Source: Thiohalocapsa sp963698775 (lineage in GTDB: Bacteria > Pseudomonadota > Gammaproteobacteria > Chromatiales > Chromatiaceae). From it: a DNA stretch of 64,000 bases. The stretch spans positions 1 through 64,000 of the forward strand of contig CAVOSE010000017.1 in assembly GCA_963698775.1 (NCBI GenBank). The letters are read 5' to 3'. Within the stretch, counting starts at the first letter, position 1, and each line of letters starts with the position of its first letter. The position numbers were made by a program, and so were the translations under genes. The notes below the pieces were generated by a model that saw nothing but the letters and a program-made list of their open reading frames with translations, was not told the origin of the DNA and searched no databases. Positions 43,029 through 52,459 of this stretch are shown here, in pieces.

Positions 43029-43475
43029 TCAACCAAACAGCCGCCGCCACCAACGCCGCCGGCCCTTCGGCACCAGCCGTGTCGCCGGCAGATCCACCGG
43101 CGGCAGTTTACTCATGACCCAACCCGGCAGCGGCGGATTGTCGCTGAAGCCGCAGACAACGCCGAGATTGTTCGGATCGTAGATCTTGATCAGCGTCGGG
43201 TTGACGAGATCATCAGCGTAGACGATGCCGCAGAAGTCCTCGTCGTGCTCGGCCCGCAACAGTCGGTCGACCTCGTCGACAAAGTGCAGGACCCGCGCCG
43301 CCTCAGACGGCGTGCTCGGCGGCTCTTCGCCGACGGCATAGAGGAACCAACCGTCCCCTGCCGCCTCGCGTACTCGTTGCCACAGCGCGTCGAGCTGATG
43401 CCAGCGCAGGGTCGACGTAAAGCTGCCGCGGAAGGCTTGGAGAAACGGATCGATATGATCGGCGGACGTATTCAT
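43029..43475 (-). CDS. Conserved hypothetical protein
   Basis: A 148-aa cytoplasmic protein I cannot assign. It has an acidic middle (DEVDRLLRAEHDEDFCGIVYADDLVNPTL split into shorter motifs DEVDRLLRAEHDEDF and GIVYADDLVNPTLIKIYD), a conserved-looking PPLPGWVMSKLPPVDL and a very basic end (KGRRRWWRRLFG). The start at 43475 is the last ATG before the globular region; the frame extends to 43544. It is divergent from purC, 93 nt apart, with a TATAGT at 43533-43538 that may serve purC. Confidence 0.65.
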   Translation of the reverse strand: MNTSADHIDPFLQAFRGSFTSTLRWHQLDALWQRVREAAGDGWFLYAVGEEPPSTPSEAARVLHFVDEVDRLLRAEHDEDFCGIVYADDLVNPTLIKIYDPNNLGVVCGFSDNPPLPGWVMSKLPPVDLPATRLVPKGRRRWWRRLFG

Positions 43476-43568
43476 CAGCAACAGTCTAAGCCGGCAAAGC
43501 TGGAACCCAAAACCGTGATCGAGGATTTTCGGTATAGTCGCCACAGCCTAACCGGAGATGTAACCGCA

Positions 43569-44456
43569 ATGTCAGCGCTTTATCAGTCCAACCTCACGGG
43601 TCTGCCCCTGATCAATCGGGGTAAGGTTCGCGACATCTACAGCGTCGACGACGCCCATATGCTGATCGTCACCAGCGACCGGCTATCCGCCTTCGACGTG
43701 GTACTGCCCCAGCCGATCCCGGGCAAGGGCGAGGTGCTGACGCGGGTCTCCAACTTTTGGTTCGCGCGCACGGCGGAACTGGTGCCGAACCACCTGACCG
43801 ACATCGACCTCGCGGAGGTCGTACCCGACGCGGAACAGCGCCGTCTGCTCGGCGATCGCGCGCTCGTCGTGCGCCGCCTCAAGCCATTACCCGTTGAAGC
43901 CATCGTCCGCGGCTACCTGATCGGCTCGGGCTGGAAGGACTATCAGCGCAGCGGCGCCGTCTGCGGTATTGCACTACCGGCCGGCCTGCGCCAGGCCGAC
44001 CGCCTGCCGGAGGCCATCTACACGCCGTCTACAAAAGCCGCCGTCGGCGACCACGACGAGAATGTCAGCTTCGGCCACACGGCAGACCTGATCGGCACCG
44101 AACTGGCCGAACAGATCCGCGCGGTCAGCCTGGGTATCTACCAACAGGCCGCCGCCTACGCACTGACTCGCGGCATCATCATCGCCGACACCAAGTTCGA
44201 GTTCGGCATCGACGACGACGGCACCCTGCACCTGATCGACGAGGCCCTGACCCCCGATTCATCGCGCTTCTGGCCGGCGGACCAGTACCGCCCCGGTATC
44301 AGCCCACCCAGCTTCGACAAGCAGTTCGTCCGCGACTATCTGGAGACCCTGGACTGGGACAAGACCGCGCCGGGCCCGGAACTGCCCCAGTCGATCATCG
44401 ACAAGACCGCCGCCAAATACGCCGAGGCGGAACGACGGCTCATCGGCGACACTTAG
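43569..44456 (+). CDS. purC: Phosphoribosylaminoimidazole-succinocarboxamide synthase
   Basis: PurC joins CAIR and aspartate in purine synthesis. The 295-aa protein belongs to the longer (yeast-like) PurC group. It has INRGKVRDIYSVDDAHML, VTSDRLSAFDVVLPQPIPGK, RGYLIGSGWKDYQRSG, ADTKFEFGIDDDG and DEALTPDSSRFWPADQY. GGAGAT lies about 10 nt before ATG 43569; the frame is open further upstream but without similarity. It is convergent with pta. Confidence 0.96.
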   Translation: MSALYQSNLTGLPLINRGKVRDIYSVDDAHMLIVTSDRLSAFDVVLPQPIPGKGEVLTRVSNFWFARTAELVPNHLTDIDLAEVVPDAEQRRLLGDRALVVRRLKPLPVEAIVRGYLIGSGWKDYQRSGAVCGIALPAGLRQADRLPEAIYTPSTKAAVGDHDENVSFGHTADLIGTELAEQIRAVSLGIYQQAAAYALTRGIIIADTKFEFGIDDDGTLHLIDEALTPDSSRFWPADQYRPGISPPSFDKQFVRDYLETLDWDKTAPGPELPQSIIDKTAAKYAEAERRLIGDT

Positions 44457-44486
44457 CCAAGCGCCGCATGCCGCGGCGCCACGGTC

Positions 44487-46574
44487 TCAATCCGCCTGCT
44501 GCGCCTGAATCGCGGTAATGGTCACGGTGTTAACGATATCGGTGACGGTACAGCCGCGACTCAGGTCGTTGACCGGCTTGTTCAGGCCTTGCAGCACCGG
44601 CCCGATGGCCACGGCGCCGGCACTGCGCTGCACCGCCTTGTAGGTGTTGTTGCCGGTATTCAGGTCGGGGAAGATGAACACCGTCGCTTGCCCCGCCACC
44701 TCGCTGTCGGGCATCTTCGAGCGGGCAACGCTGGCATCCACCGCGGCGTCGTACTGAATCGGCCCTTCCAGCTTCAGGTCCGGGCGCAGGCCGCGGGCGA
44801 TGCGCACCGCCTCGCGCACGCGCTCCACGTCCGCACCCTTGCCGGACTTTCCGGTGGAGTACGACAACATCGCCACCCGCGGCTCAATGCCAAAGGCCGC
44901 CGCGGTGCCAGCGGAGGTGATGGCGATGTCCGCCAGCTGCTCGGCATCCGGGTTGGGATTGACGGCACAGTCGCCATAGACCAGCACCCGGTCCGCCAGA
45001 CACATGAAGAACACGCTGGAAACCAACTTGGTGCCCGGCTTGGTCTTGATGGTCTCGAACGAGGGCCGAATGGTGTGCTGGGTCGTGTGGGCGGCGCCCG
45101 AGACCATGCCGTCCGCATCGCCCGTGTACACCATCAGCGTACCGAAATAGCTCACGTCCAGCAACGCATCCAGGGCCATCTCCTCGGAGATGCCCTTGTG
45201 CTTGCGCAGCTCGTAGTAAATGCCCGCGTATTCGCTACGCTTGGGCGATGTCACCGGGTCCATGATGGTGACGCCCTCAAGGTTCAGGCCCAACTCACCG
45301 GCACGCCTCTGGATCTTGTCCGGGTCGCCGAGCAGGACCAGATCGGCGACGCCGCGCAAGGTCAGGATCTCGGCGGCGCGCAGGATGCGCTCCTCGGTGC
45401 CCTCCGGCAGCACGATGCGCTTACACTGCGACTTGGCGCGGTGGATCAGCTGGTATTCGAACATCAGCGGTGTCAAGCGCTCGGACTGATGCAGCGCGAT
45501 ACGCTGCTGCAAGTCCTTGATGTCGACGCTGCGCTCGAACATGCCCAACGCCGCGGCGATCTTGCGCTCGTCGCCCGGCAGAATCGTCGACTCAACCTGG
45601 TTCACCGCCAGCGCGGTGGTAAAGGTATCGGAGTCCACGCTCAGGATGGACACCTTGTTGCGCCGCAGGCCGCTGAGCAGCCGCTGTACGTTCTCCGCGG
45701 GCTGCAGACCGCCGGTCAGCAGCAACCCCGCCACACGCGGAAACGACGCAGAGACATCCGCTGCCAGACTCGCCAGGATGATGTCGCTGCGATCGCCGGC
45801 GGTGATGATCAGACAGCCGTCCTCGATGTAGTTCAGGAAGTCCGGCACCTCCATGGCGGCGATCCTGTAATTGGTCACCACCTGGTTCAGTGCGTCGCCC
45901 TCACCACAGACGCATTCGCCGCCAAGCATCTTGCTGATCTCGCCAATCGTCGGCTTGCCCAGGGCCTCGTTCTCCGGAAACACATACAGCGTTTCCGTCT
46001 TCGGCAACACCGCACGGGCGCGGCGCTGCACAACGTCAACGTAGTCGGCGTGCACACCGTTGACGACGGTGGCCAACAGGTCGCCGCGACGGATCAGCAT
46101 CGACTCGTGCGCCATCTGAACTGCATGCAGGGCCTCATCCGGGCTGCGCCCGAAGCCCTTTACGACCACCACAATGGTACAGCCGAAGTTGTTGGCCAGA
46201 TCGGCGTTGAAGTCGAATTCCAGCGACGGCACCAGACCGTTGTAGTCTGTGCCAGCGCACAGCACGATGTCGCATTTCTCATCCAACAACATGTACTTGT
46301 GCAGGATCAACTTCAGCAGTTCGTCATAGCGTCCCGCCGCCGTTAGCTCACGGGCCATCTGCACGGTGCAACCGTACAGTTGCTCGGCCGGAAACGGCAG
46401 GTCGTAGCGATCCCGTATCAGACTGGTCAGGTTATCGTCCTGCGGATTTTCACCGACGATGGGGCGAAAGAAACCGACGCGCCGATTGATGGCCGACAAC
46501 AGCTCCATGAATCCCAACACCACGACGGACTTGCCGCTGCCTGAACCGGCACCGGCAATATAGATACTCTGCAT
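44487..46574 (-). CDS. pta: Phosphate acetyltransferase
   Basis: Pta interconverts acetyl-CoA and acetyl phosphate. The 695-aa long-form enzyme has an N-terminal P-loop domain (AGAGSGSGKSVVVLGFMELL), a central DRTGG domain (about 215-330) and a C-terminal PTA/PTB catalytic domain (RIVLPEGTEERILRAAEIL, GDADGMVSGAAHTTQHTIRP, QATVFIFPDLNTGNNTYK). No ackA is seen beside it. The start ATG 46574 precedes MQSIYIAGAGSGSGKS directly. It converges with purC 30 nt apart. Confidence 0.96.
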   Translation of the reverse strand: MQSIYIAGAGSGSGKSVVVLGFMELLSAINRRVGFFRPIVGENPQDDNLTSLIRDRYDLPFPAEQLYGCTVQMARELTAAGRYDELLKLILHKYMLLDEKCDIVLCAGTDYNGLVPSLEFDFNADLANNFGCTIVVVVKGFGRSPDEALHAVQMAHESMLIRRGDLLATVVNGVHADYVDVVQRRARAVLPKTETLYVFPENEALGKPTIGEISKMLGGECVCGEGDALNQVVTNYRIAAMEVPDFLNYIEDGCLIITAGDRSDIILASLAADVSASFPRVAGLLLTGGLQPAENVQRLLSGLRRNKVSILSVDSDTFTTALAVNQVESTILPGDERKIAAALGMFERSVDIKDLQQRIALHQSERLTPLMFEYQLIHRAKSQCKRIVLPEGTEERILRAAEILTLRGVADLVLLGDPDKIQRRAGELGLNLEGVTIMDPVTSPKRSEYAGIYYELRKHKGISEEMALDALLDVSYFGTLMVYTGDADGMVSGAAHTTQHTIRPSFETIKTKPGTKLVSSVFFMCLADRVLVYGDCAVNPNPDAEQLADIAITSAGTAAAFGIEPRVAMLSYSTGKSGKGADVERVREAVRIARGLRPDLKLEGPIQYDAAVDASVARSKMPDSEVAGQATVFIFPDLNTGNNTYKAVQRSAGAVAIGPVLQGLNKPVNDLSRGCTVTDIVNTVTITAIQAQQAD

Positions 46575-46794
46575 CGAACTGCTCCAACAAAACTGGCCAA
46601 AAAAACAACGAGATCAAAACGGCTTACGAAGCCGAGCATGATGCCGCAACGGCCGCTACTGCATGTTAACGGGTGTTTACAAGGACCGCCCCATGGTACA
46701 CACTTGAGACGGTCGTTCGGGGGTAATAGAACACGAGCCTGCGCGGTACCAGAACTGCATCCGCGCTCCGCGCATCTGATCATGCTAACGGGTC

Positions 46795-47304
46795 ATGCAC
46801 ATGGAACAAGCAAACGCCATGCACAAAGTCAGCCAAGCCAAGCGAGCGATCACCCGCAGGACAAGCGCCGCCCCTGTCATTTGCATCGTTCCCGTACTCT
46901 TCTTTATCGGCATCGGACTCGCCGACGCGCTCGCCCACAACGCCTTGGCGCAGGCGAGCGTCTATCGCTGCGTCGCCCCGGACGGCTCGGTGGAGTTCCG
47001 CCAGCGGGCCTGTCAAGCAGCCCACGGATCAACGCAGATCGAGATCGAAGACAACCACACCGGTTGGGTTCCGCCCGCCGCTGAGGAACCGGCGAAGTCG
47101 GACACAAAGAAACGCACTAAGAAGAGGCAAGCCGCAAGCCCTGCGGATGACAAGGACCGGTATGCGGACCGCTGCTGGTCGAAACAGCAACAGATCGAGC
47201 GCATCAACACCGAACTGCGTGCCGGATACTCACCGCAGCGGGGCGTCAAGCTCCGCCGCCGTCGCACGGAATATGAGGCGTTCCTGAGCCGCTACTGTCG
47301 CTGA
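46795..47304 (+). CDS. DUF4124-domain exported protein
   Basis: A 169-aa protein with a hydrophobic segment (PVICIVPVLFFIGIGLADAL, about 27-46) followed by VYRCVAPDGSVEFRQRACQA, a DUF4124-like module with two cysteines. A Lys-rich linker (KKRTKKRQ) and a second cysteine-containing part (YADRCWSKQQQIERI, SRYC) follow. Function is unknown; the family is exported. ATG 46795, 46801 and 46819 are alternative starts. It is the second DUF4124 protein of the window but is otherwise unlike the one at 14839. Confidence 0.7.
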   Translation: MHMEQANAMHKVSQAKRAITRRTSAAPVICIVPVLFFIGIGLADALAHNALAQASVYRCVAPDGSVEFRQRACQAAHGSTQIEIEDNHTGWVPPAAEEPAKSDTKKRTKKRQAASPADDKDRYADRCWSKQQQIERINTELRAGYSPQRGVKLRRRRTEYEAFLSRYCR

Positions 47305-47353
47305 CGAGACGTCAGCCTCGACCTCACAGCCATTGTAATGGGCCACACCGAAC

Positions 47354-47374
47354 AAACCTAAAAAATAGGTTTTT
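47354..47374 (+). terminator. Possible A/T-rich terminator after the DUF4124 gene
   Basis: AAACCTA-AAAAA-TAGGTTT is followed by two more Ts, 50 nt after the stop at 47304. The stem is short and A/T rich, so it would be weak. Confidence 0.4.
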
Positions 47375-47501
47375 CAGAAAGTTGTCAGAATCACAAGGTC
47401 GGTCAAGCCTGACCGGTACGGTGACGAAGGCCATCCGTTGACCGGCTTCGGACCCTAAACCATACTGAGGCAGAGGCCCTTACCAGCGACGATACCGGAT
47501 C

Positions 47502-47975
47502 ATGGCGACCGTTCAACATCATATCCTTCGCGACTCCGTCGGCACCAGCGATTACGATCGGGACCTGGTTTCCTGGGCGATCGAGAACGCCGCCCTGCTG
47601 CGAGCCGGCAAGCTCGATGAGATCGATGCGGCGCACATCGCCGAGGAATTGGAAGACTTGGGCAAGAGCGAACGCCGCGCCTTGGGAAGCCACCTGCGGA
47701 GTGTCGTGATGCACCTGCTGAAATGGGAGTTCCAGCCAGACCGGCGCAGCGGCAGTTGGCGCTCGTCCATCGACAACGCCCGCGCCGAGATCGCCGAAAT
47801 CCTAGACGACAGCCCAAGCCTACGGCCCACGCTGGCGGTGCAGCTTCAAAAGGGCTACGGTTTGGCGCGGAAGAACGCGATTTCGGAGACCGGATTAGCG
47901 CCGGAAGTCTTCCCGGAGAACTGCCCTTATCGTCTTGAGCAGATCCTGTCGGATAGTTTCTGGCCGGGTGAGTGA
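47502..47975 (+). CDS. DUF29-family protein
   Basis: A 157-aa helical cytoplasmic protein of the DUF29 family: SDYDRDLVSWAIENAALLRA, IAEELEDLGKSERRALGSHL, LLKWEFQPDRRSGSWRSSI and the ending CPYRLEQILSDSFWPG. Function is unknown. DUF29 genes are frequent in accessory regions of purple bacteria and cyanobacteria and often occur as dispersed paralogues. No partner gene is adjacent. Confidence 0.9.
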   Translation: MATVQHHILRDSVGTSDYDRDLVSWAIENAALLRAGKLDEIDAAHIAEELEDLGKSERRALGSHLRSVVMHLLKWEFQPDRRSGSWRSSIDNARAEIAEILDDSPSLRPTLAVQLQKGYGLARKNAISETGLAPEVFPENCPYRLEQILSDSFWPGE

Positions 47976-48137
47976 CCTTAAACAAACGCGTAACGGTTCA
48001 CTCATAGCGCGAACAAGTCCCGCTTTCACATACCGACGACGGAGGGCTGAGAGCGGCCAATCCGATTCTCTCGGCAAGCACCGACGCTTGGTGCACAATA
48101 GCCACGGACGCAGTCATCAACCATTGGAGTCCCGACC

Positions 48138-50360
48138 ATGCCGGAAATCACCGTCCACTTTCAGCCCCCATCGGACTGGGTCGAACCGGTGATGCTCCAC
48201 TTCTGGAATCGCATGCCGAACAATGGTGCCACCGAGTGGCCAGGGCTACCGATGGAGCCAGCACAAGAACACCCGGGCTGGTATTGCTACCGTTTCGAAG
48301 ACACCAGCCGCGTGCATCTGGTCTTCAACGACGGCGACGGCCGTCAGAGCCCTGATCTGGCGCGCGAGCGCGACGGCTGGTTCTCCTTCGACACGCATTG
48401 GCGCGATGCACGGCCGACGCCCGCTTCTACACAACCGGCAGCGCCCATACCCGCACAGCCGACCAGGTCCGCGCCGGCCACGGCCAACGCAGCCGACGGC
48501 CGATCAGTCCCCCTGGCTCCTGACCAGCAAAGCCTCGCGCCCCGCCCCATCGAACAGCGCACGGACTTCCGCGAGGAGACCATCTACTTTCTGCTGACGG
48601 CGCGTTTCAACGACGGGGATCCTTCCAACAATTTCTTCTGCCGCGACCGCATCCGCTTTGATGCCCAGGGCAACGCGATCGACCCCCACTGGCGCGGCGA
48701 CTTCAAGGGCCTGATCCAGCGCCTGGACTATATTCGCGATCTCGGCTTCACTGCCATCTGGATCACGCCCCCGGTCGAGAACCGCTCCGGCCTCGACTAT
48801 CACGGCTATCACGCCTACGACTGGACCCGCATCGACCCACGACTGGAGTCCCCCGACGCCACCTATCAAGATCTGATCGACGCGGCGCATGCCAAGGGCA
48901 TCAAGATCATCCAGGACGTGGTGGTCAACCACTCCTGTCAATTCGGCATCCGTGGCAAGGTCCATATCGACCATCTACCGATCAAGTACTACGTCCCCCA
49001 AGGTTCCGAGCAGGGACGGGTGGATCACGGCCCCTATCAGGGACATCTGGGCAACTACGCCTGGCCCCATGGGGACGACATCGACAATCCCGTCGCCCCG
49101 GAGTGGTACCGTCAGCGCCACGAGAGCGATGCAGAGGGGATCGAACCACTCGTAGACCCCAAGACCGGCGAGACCGTGCCCAAGCCCGGCTACGACCCCG
49201 GCCGCTTCTTCGGCATCGATGCCAACGCGCTGGACCCGGACTGGTACCACCAAGACGGCTTCATCTGCGGCGGCGACTGGGAGAGCCAGCACCCATTGCA
49301 GCAGCGCCACATGGCCGGCGACTGCATCGACCTCGCCACCGAGCGCCAGAACGTCAAGGACTACATCATCCAGGCCATCAACCGCTATCTCGACATGGGC
49401 GTGGATGCCTTGCGCATCGATACCGTCAAGCACGTCGAGCGCGGCAATCTGCTGGAATACATCAATGCCTGGAAGGCGCACAAGCCCGGCCTGTTCGTGT
49501 TCGGCGAGAACCTGGTCAAGGGCTACGGTTGGGGCGATCTGGGCGGCGGCGACAATGGCCCGAGCCAGATCCGACCCTGGTGGTACACCCGACTCGGTGA
49601 CGACCCGCGCGACCCTGCCAGCGGCGCCGACTCGGGCTTTCCGCAGCTCGACTTCGGCCTGTTCTCGACCTTCCGCGATACCGTCAGCAAGGGCACCTAT
49701 GGCGGCACCGGCCAGATCCTGTCCATGGACTGGATCTACGGCGACGTCACCCAACTCGTCACCTTTTTGCAGAACCACGACGTCGGCCCGGATAACGACT
49801 TCAAGTACCGCTTCAAGGGCGAACAATGGATGGCGGCCGCGGCCTACAACCTGATCTGGACCGCCCGCGGCATCCCCTGCCTGTACTTCGGCGAAGAGAT
49901 CGAGTTCATGCACGGCGCGCCCCAGGACATCGAGGGGGAAAAGGATACGCTGGAGTCCACGGGCCGCGCCTACTTCGGCGACCACTTGACCGACGAGCGC
50001 GTCGGACAGACCCAGGCGCACCCCATCTACCGCCACATCCAGCGGCTGAATCTGATTCGCCGCGCCATCCCGGCGCTGCAAAAGGCCCGCATGACCCAGG
50101 TCGGCGAGTGGGGCAGCGGCATGCACTTCGTGCGCGACCTCAGCGACCAGGGCAGCTATGTGGTGATCGGGCTCGCCATCGGCTCCGACCAGCAGGTCGA
50201 GATCGGCGACATCCGCCCCGGCCACTATCGCGACGCCGTCAGCGGCGGCGAGATCGACTCCAACGGCCACCTAAGCTTCGGCGTGAAGGCCAATTCGGCC
50301 GGAATCTGGGTGCTGGACGGTCCCGGCAAGGTCGGCGAGGACGGCGTCTATCTCCGGTGA
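48138..50360 (+). CDS. GH13 alpha-amylase-family enzyme with N-terminal starch-binding-like domain
   Basis: A 740-aa glycoside hydrolase. The first 95 residues (ITVHFQPPSDWVEPVMLHFW, GWYCYRFEDTSRVHLVFNDG) resemble a CBM25/26-type starch-binding module. A Pro/Ala linker (about 95-135) follows, then the GH13 barrel: DVVVNH (region I), GVDALRIDTVKH with the nucleophile Asp (II), VFGENL with the acid/base Glu (III) and FLQNHDVGPD (IV). No signal peptide is present, so it is probably cytoplasmic and acts on glycogen or maltodextrin. GGAG 8 nt before the ATG fixes the start. No glycogen operon is nearby. Confidence 0.9.
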   Translation: MPEITVHFQPPSDWVEPVMLHFWNRMPNNGATEWPGLPMEPAQEHPGWYCYRFEDTSRVHLVFNDGDGRQSPDLARERDGWFSFDTHWRDARPTPASTQPAAPIPAQPTRSAPATANAADGRSVPLAPDQQSLAPRPIEQRTDFREETIYFLLTARFNDGDPSNNFFCRDRIRFDAQGNAIDPHWRGDFKGLIQRLDYIRDLGFTAIWITPPVENRSGLDYHGYHAYDWTRIDPRLESPDATYQDLIDAAHAKGIKIIQDVVVNHSCQFGIRGKVHIDHLPIKYYVPQGSEQGRVDHGPYQGHLGNYAWPHGDDIDNPVAPEWYRQRHESDAEGIEPLVDPKTGETVPKPGYDPGRFFGIDANALDPDWYHQDGFICGGDWESQHPLQQRHMAGDCIDLATERQNVKDYIIQAINRYLDMGVDALRIDTVKHVERGNLLEYINAWKAHKPGLFVFGENLVKGYGWGDLGGGDNGPSQIRPWWYTRLGDDPRDPASGADSGFPQLDFGLFSTFRDTVSKGTYGGTGQILSMDWIYGDVTQLVTFLQNHDVGPDNDFKYRFKGEQWMAAAAYNLIWTARGIPCLYFGEEIEFMHGAPQDIEGEKDTLESTGRAYFGDHLTDERVGQTQAHPIYRHIQRLNLIRRAIPALQKARMTQVGEWGSGMHFVRDLSDQGSYVVIGLAIGSDQQVEIGDIRPGHYRDAVSGGEIDSNGHLSFGVKANSAGIWVLDGPGKVGEDGVYLR

Positions 50361-50483
50361 ACCACTGGGAGCCGAACGCGAAAGCTGCTACCGTTCCGCC
50401 TCCGCGCTACCCACACGCAACAAACCCGCGCGGCGAAACAACGACACCGACAACGGCGCAGGGCTGACCCAGAGCACACCGCC

Positions 50484-51941
50484 ATGACCCAACTGCTATC
50501 CCTGTCCCGCGCGGCCCGCCTGGCCGGTGTCACCCGGGCAGATTTGCAAAAGCGCATCCGCCGCGGCGACATCAAGACCTTCGAAGGCGAGGTAGCGGTC
50601 TCCGACCTGCTGCGCGTCTTCCCCAGCGTGAGTCTCGAGAAGACCGGCATGCTGGAGCAGGTAGAACGGATCAAGGCCGATGCGGTGCCGCGTAGTTACG
50701 ATGGCGACACCACGCTGCCCAGTGCCGAGGTGCTGGTATCACGCATCAAATCTCTGAGCGAGGCGCTGGTGCAAAAGGTCGCCCTGGTGGATGCGCAGGA
50801 CGAACTACTGGACGAAGTGCGCCGCCGCCTGAACGACGTCGCGCAGGCGCAGTCCAGCCCGGAGGCCGCCGCCCTGCTCGGTTGGCTCGACGATCGCCGC
50901 ACCGAGATCGCGACTCGGCCGATTGAGGCAGGCCGCTCTCGGTTATTCGCCAAAGACACCTTCCTGCGCATCATGTCAGCCAGCGTCAAGATCATTCCCA
51001 GTGGTCACGAGTTCTTCGTCGACGGCACCGAATCCATTCTCGAGGCCGCCGTGCGATCGGGCCTGCGCATGAGCTACGGCTGCTCCAGCGGAAACTGCGG
51101 GTCGTGCAAGGCGCGCGTCGTCTCGGGTGAGGTGTGGAAGCTCGCGGAACACGACTACGTCTTGAGCGAGCGGGAAAAACAGATGGGTTACGTGCTGACC
51201 TGCCGAAACACCGCGGTGACCGATGTCGTGCTCGAGGCCGCTGAGGCACACACCGTCGACGACTTGCCGGAACAACAGATCAGCGCCCAGATACGTAAGC
51301 TCGAGCCCGAAACGGCCGACCTGATGCTGCTGCACGTGCAAACGCCGCGCACCCAGACGCTGCGCTTCATGGCCGGTCAGCGCGCGCGCCTCAGCCTGAA
51401 CGATGGGGCAACGGCAGAATTGCCCATTGCCAGCTGCCCGTGCAACGGCCGCAACCTGCAATTCCTGGTGCGACGCGGCAGTGACGCCTTCAGCCAAGAC
51501 GTCTTTGAGCAGGCCAGCGCGCGCCAAGGGATCGAGGTCAGCGGTCCCTATGGACGCTTTATCCTCCATGAGGACGCCACCGAACCCGCGGTGTTCGTCG
51601 CCGTCGGTGACGCCATTGCCCCCATCAAGAGTCTGATCGAACACGCCATCTCCATCGACACCATCGAGGCATTCCACCTCTACTGGACCGTCGACTCAGC
51701 CGACGGACACTACCAGCGGGGTTGGTGTCGAGCTCTGACGGACACGCTAGACAACTTCAGCTTCACACCGCTGGTCGGCGCCGATGTTGAGCAACTCCTC
51801 TCGCGCCTACAGACGGATCTACCGGGCCTCACCGGGCTGCGCTTCTATCTGGCAGGGCCCGCAAGCATCGTCCCGCCCTTGGCGCAGCGACTCATCGACG
51901 CGGGCGTCAGTCAGGACCAGATCGTCGAGGAAGAACTCTAG
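50484..51941 (+). CDS. 2Fe-2S ferredoxin/flavin reductase with N-terminal helix-turn-helix-like region
   Basis: A 485-aa soluble protein. Residues 1-55 (LSLSRAARLAGVTRADLQKR, IRRGDIKTFEGEVAVSDLLR) look like a MerR/excisionase-type helix-turn-helix. A helical linker follows. A plant-type 2Fe-2S domain (about 170-250) has GCSSGNCGSCKARV plus the distal TCRN cysteine. The C-terminal part is an FNR-like reductase (FMAGQRARLSL, VAVGDAIAPIKSLIEHAI, FYLAGPASIVPPLAQRL). Such reductases normally feed oxygenases or CDP-sugar deoxygenases; no partner is adjacent. The reductase GGTG motif is replaced by GDAI. The combination suggests redox-linked DNA binding, but this is inference. Confidence 0.8.
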   Translation: MTQLLSLSRAARLAGVTRADLQKRIRRGDIKTFEGEVAVSDLLRVFPSVSLEKTGMLEQVERIKADAVPRSYDGDTTLPSAEVLVSRIKSLSEALVQKVALVDAQDELLDEVRRRLNDVAQAQSSPEAAALLGWLDDRRTEIATRPIEAGRSRLFAKDTFLRIMSASVKIIPSGHEFFVDGTESILEAAVRSGLRMSYGCSSGNCGSCKARVVSGEVWKLAEHDYVLSEREKQMGYVLTCRNTAVTDVVLEAAEAHTVDDLPEQQISAQIRKLEPETADLMLLHVQTPRTQTLRFMAGQRARLSLNDGATAELPIASCPCNGRNLQFLVRRGSDAFSQDVFEQASARQGIEVSGPYGRFILHEDATEPAVFVAVGDAIAPIKSLIEHAISIDTIEAFHLYWTVDSADGHYQRGWCRALTDTLDNFSFTPLVGADVEQLLSRLQTDLPGLTGLRFYLAGPASIVPPLAQRLIDAGVSQDQIVEEEL

Positions 51942-52053
51942 GGTTCAAGTTTCGGCGGCAGCCCTGACGGCTAAGCCTTGCTCCAAGGCAATCGCCTAAG
52001 GCGTGCTGCACCGATCCGTCGCGATCGGGGCTGCCGTCCATGATGCCGTCTAT

Positions 52054-52245
52054 TCAGGCAGCAACCCTGGAATCAGATCGACGATTCTGCCGCGCGGGCA
52101 AAAACACCGTGCCTTTCCCGAAGCGATTGATGGCCTCGTTACGAACCCAAACAGGCGCTTCGTTGTAGAAACGCACGTAAGTAAAACCGCAGTCGCCCCG
52201 CTCGATGCTCGCGACCCATTCTTCAAAATCGTCTTCTTTGTTCAT
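52054..52245 (-). CDS. Small acidic-N/basic-C protein, unknown
   Basis: A 63-aa protein: acidic N-terminus (MNKEDDFEEWVASIERGDCG), then TYVRFYNEAPVWVRNEAINR and a basic end. GGAGGTGA lies 3 nt before the ATG at 52245, one of the best ribosome sites in the window, which supports real translation. The family is unknown to me. It stands alone on the minus strand between the reductase and photolyase genes. Confidence 0.6.
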   Translation of the reverse strand: MNKEDDFEEWVASIERGDCGFTYVRFYNEAPVWVRNEAINRFGKGTVFLPARQNRRSDSRVAA

Positions 52246-52459
52246 CTTCACCTCCTGCATCAGGCCCGTTAGGCCTGCTCCAACCCGATGGCCGCCGCTG
52301 CCGACATCTGGGTCAATTCTTATTGTAGGACCGTTATCGCGCTGACTTGATCCCGACGGCCCGCGAACAAAGCTAGCGGGATCTTGCCGCAATACGCGCT
52401 TCGTCCATTAGACGACGTGGACAAAGCCGGCGCAACCGCGATAACTATGCCCAGGACAC

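Noticed and set aside
44589..46346. 585-codon plus-strand open frame
   Set aside because: It lies entirely antisense to pta, is rich in His, Arg and Gln from complementary codons, and shows no protein motif; a shadow frame of GC-rich DNA.
48975..50270. 431-codon minus-strand open frame
   Set aside because: Antisense to the GH13 amylase, low-complexity Val/Ala/Asp composition and no recognisable domain.
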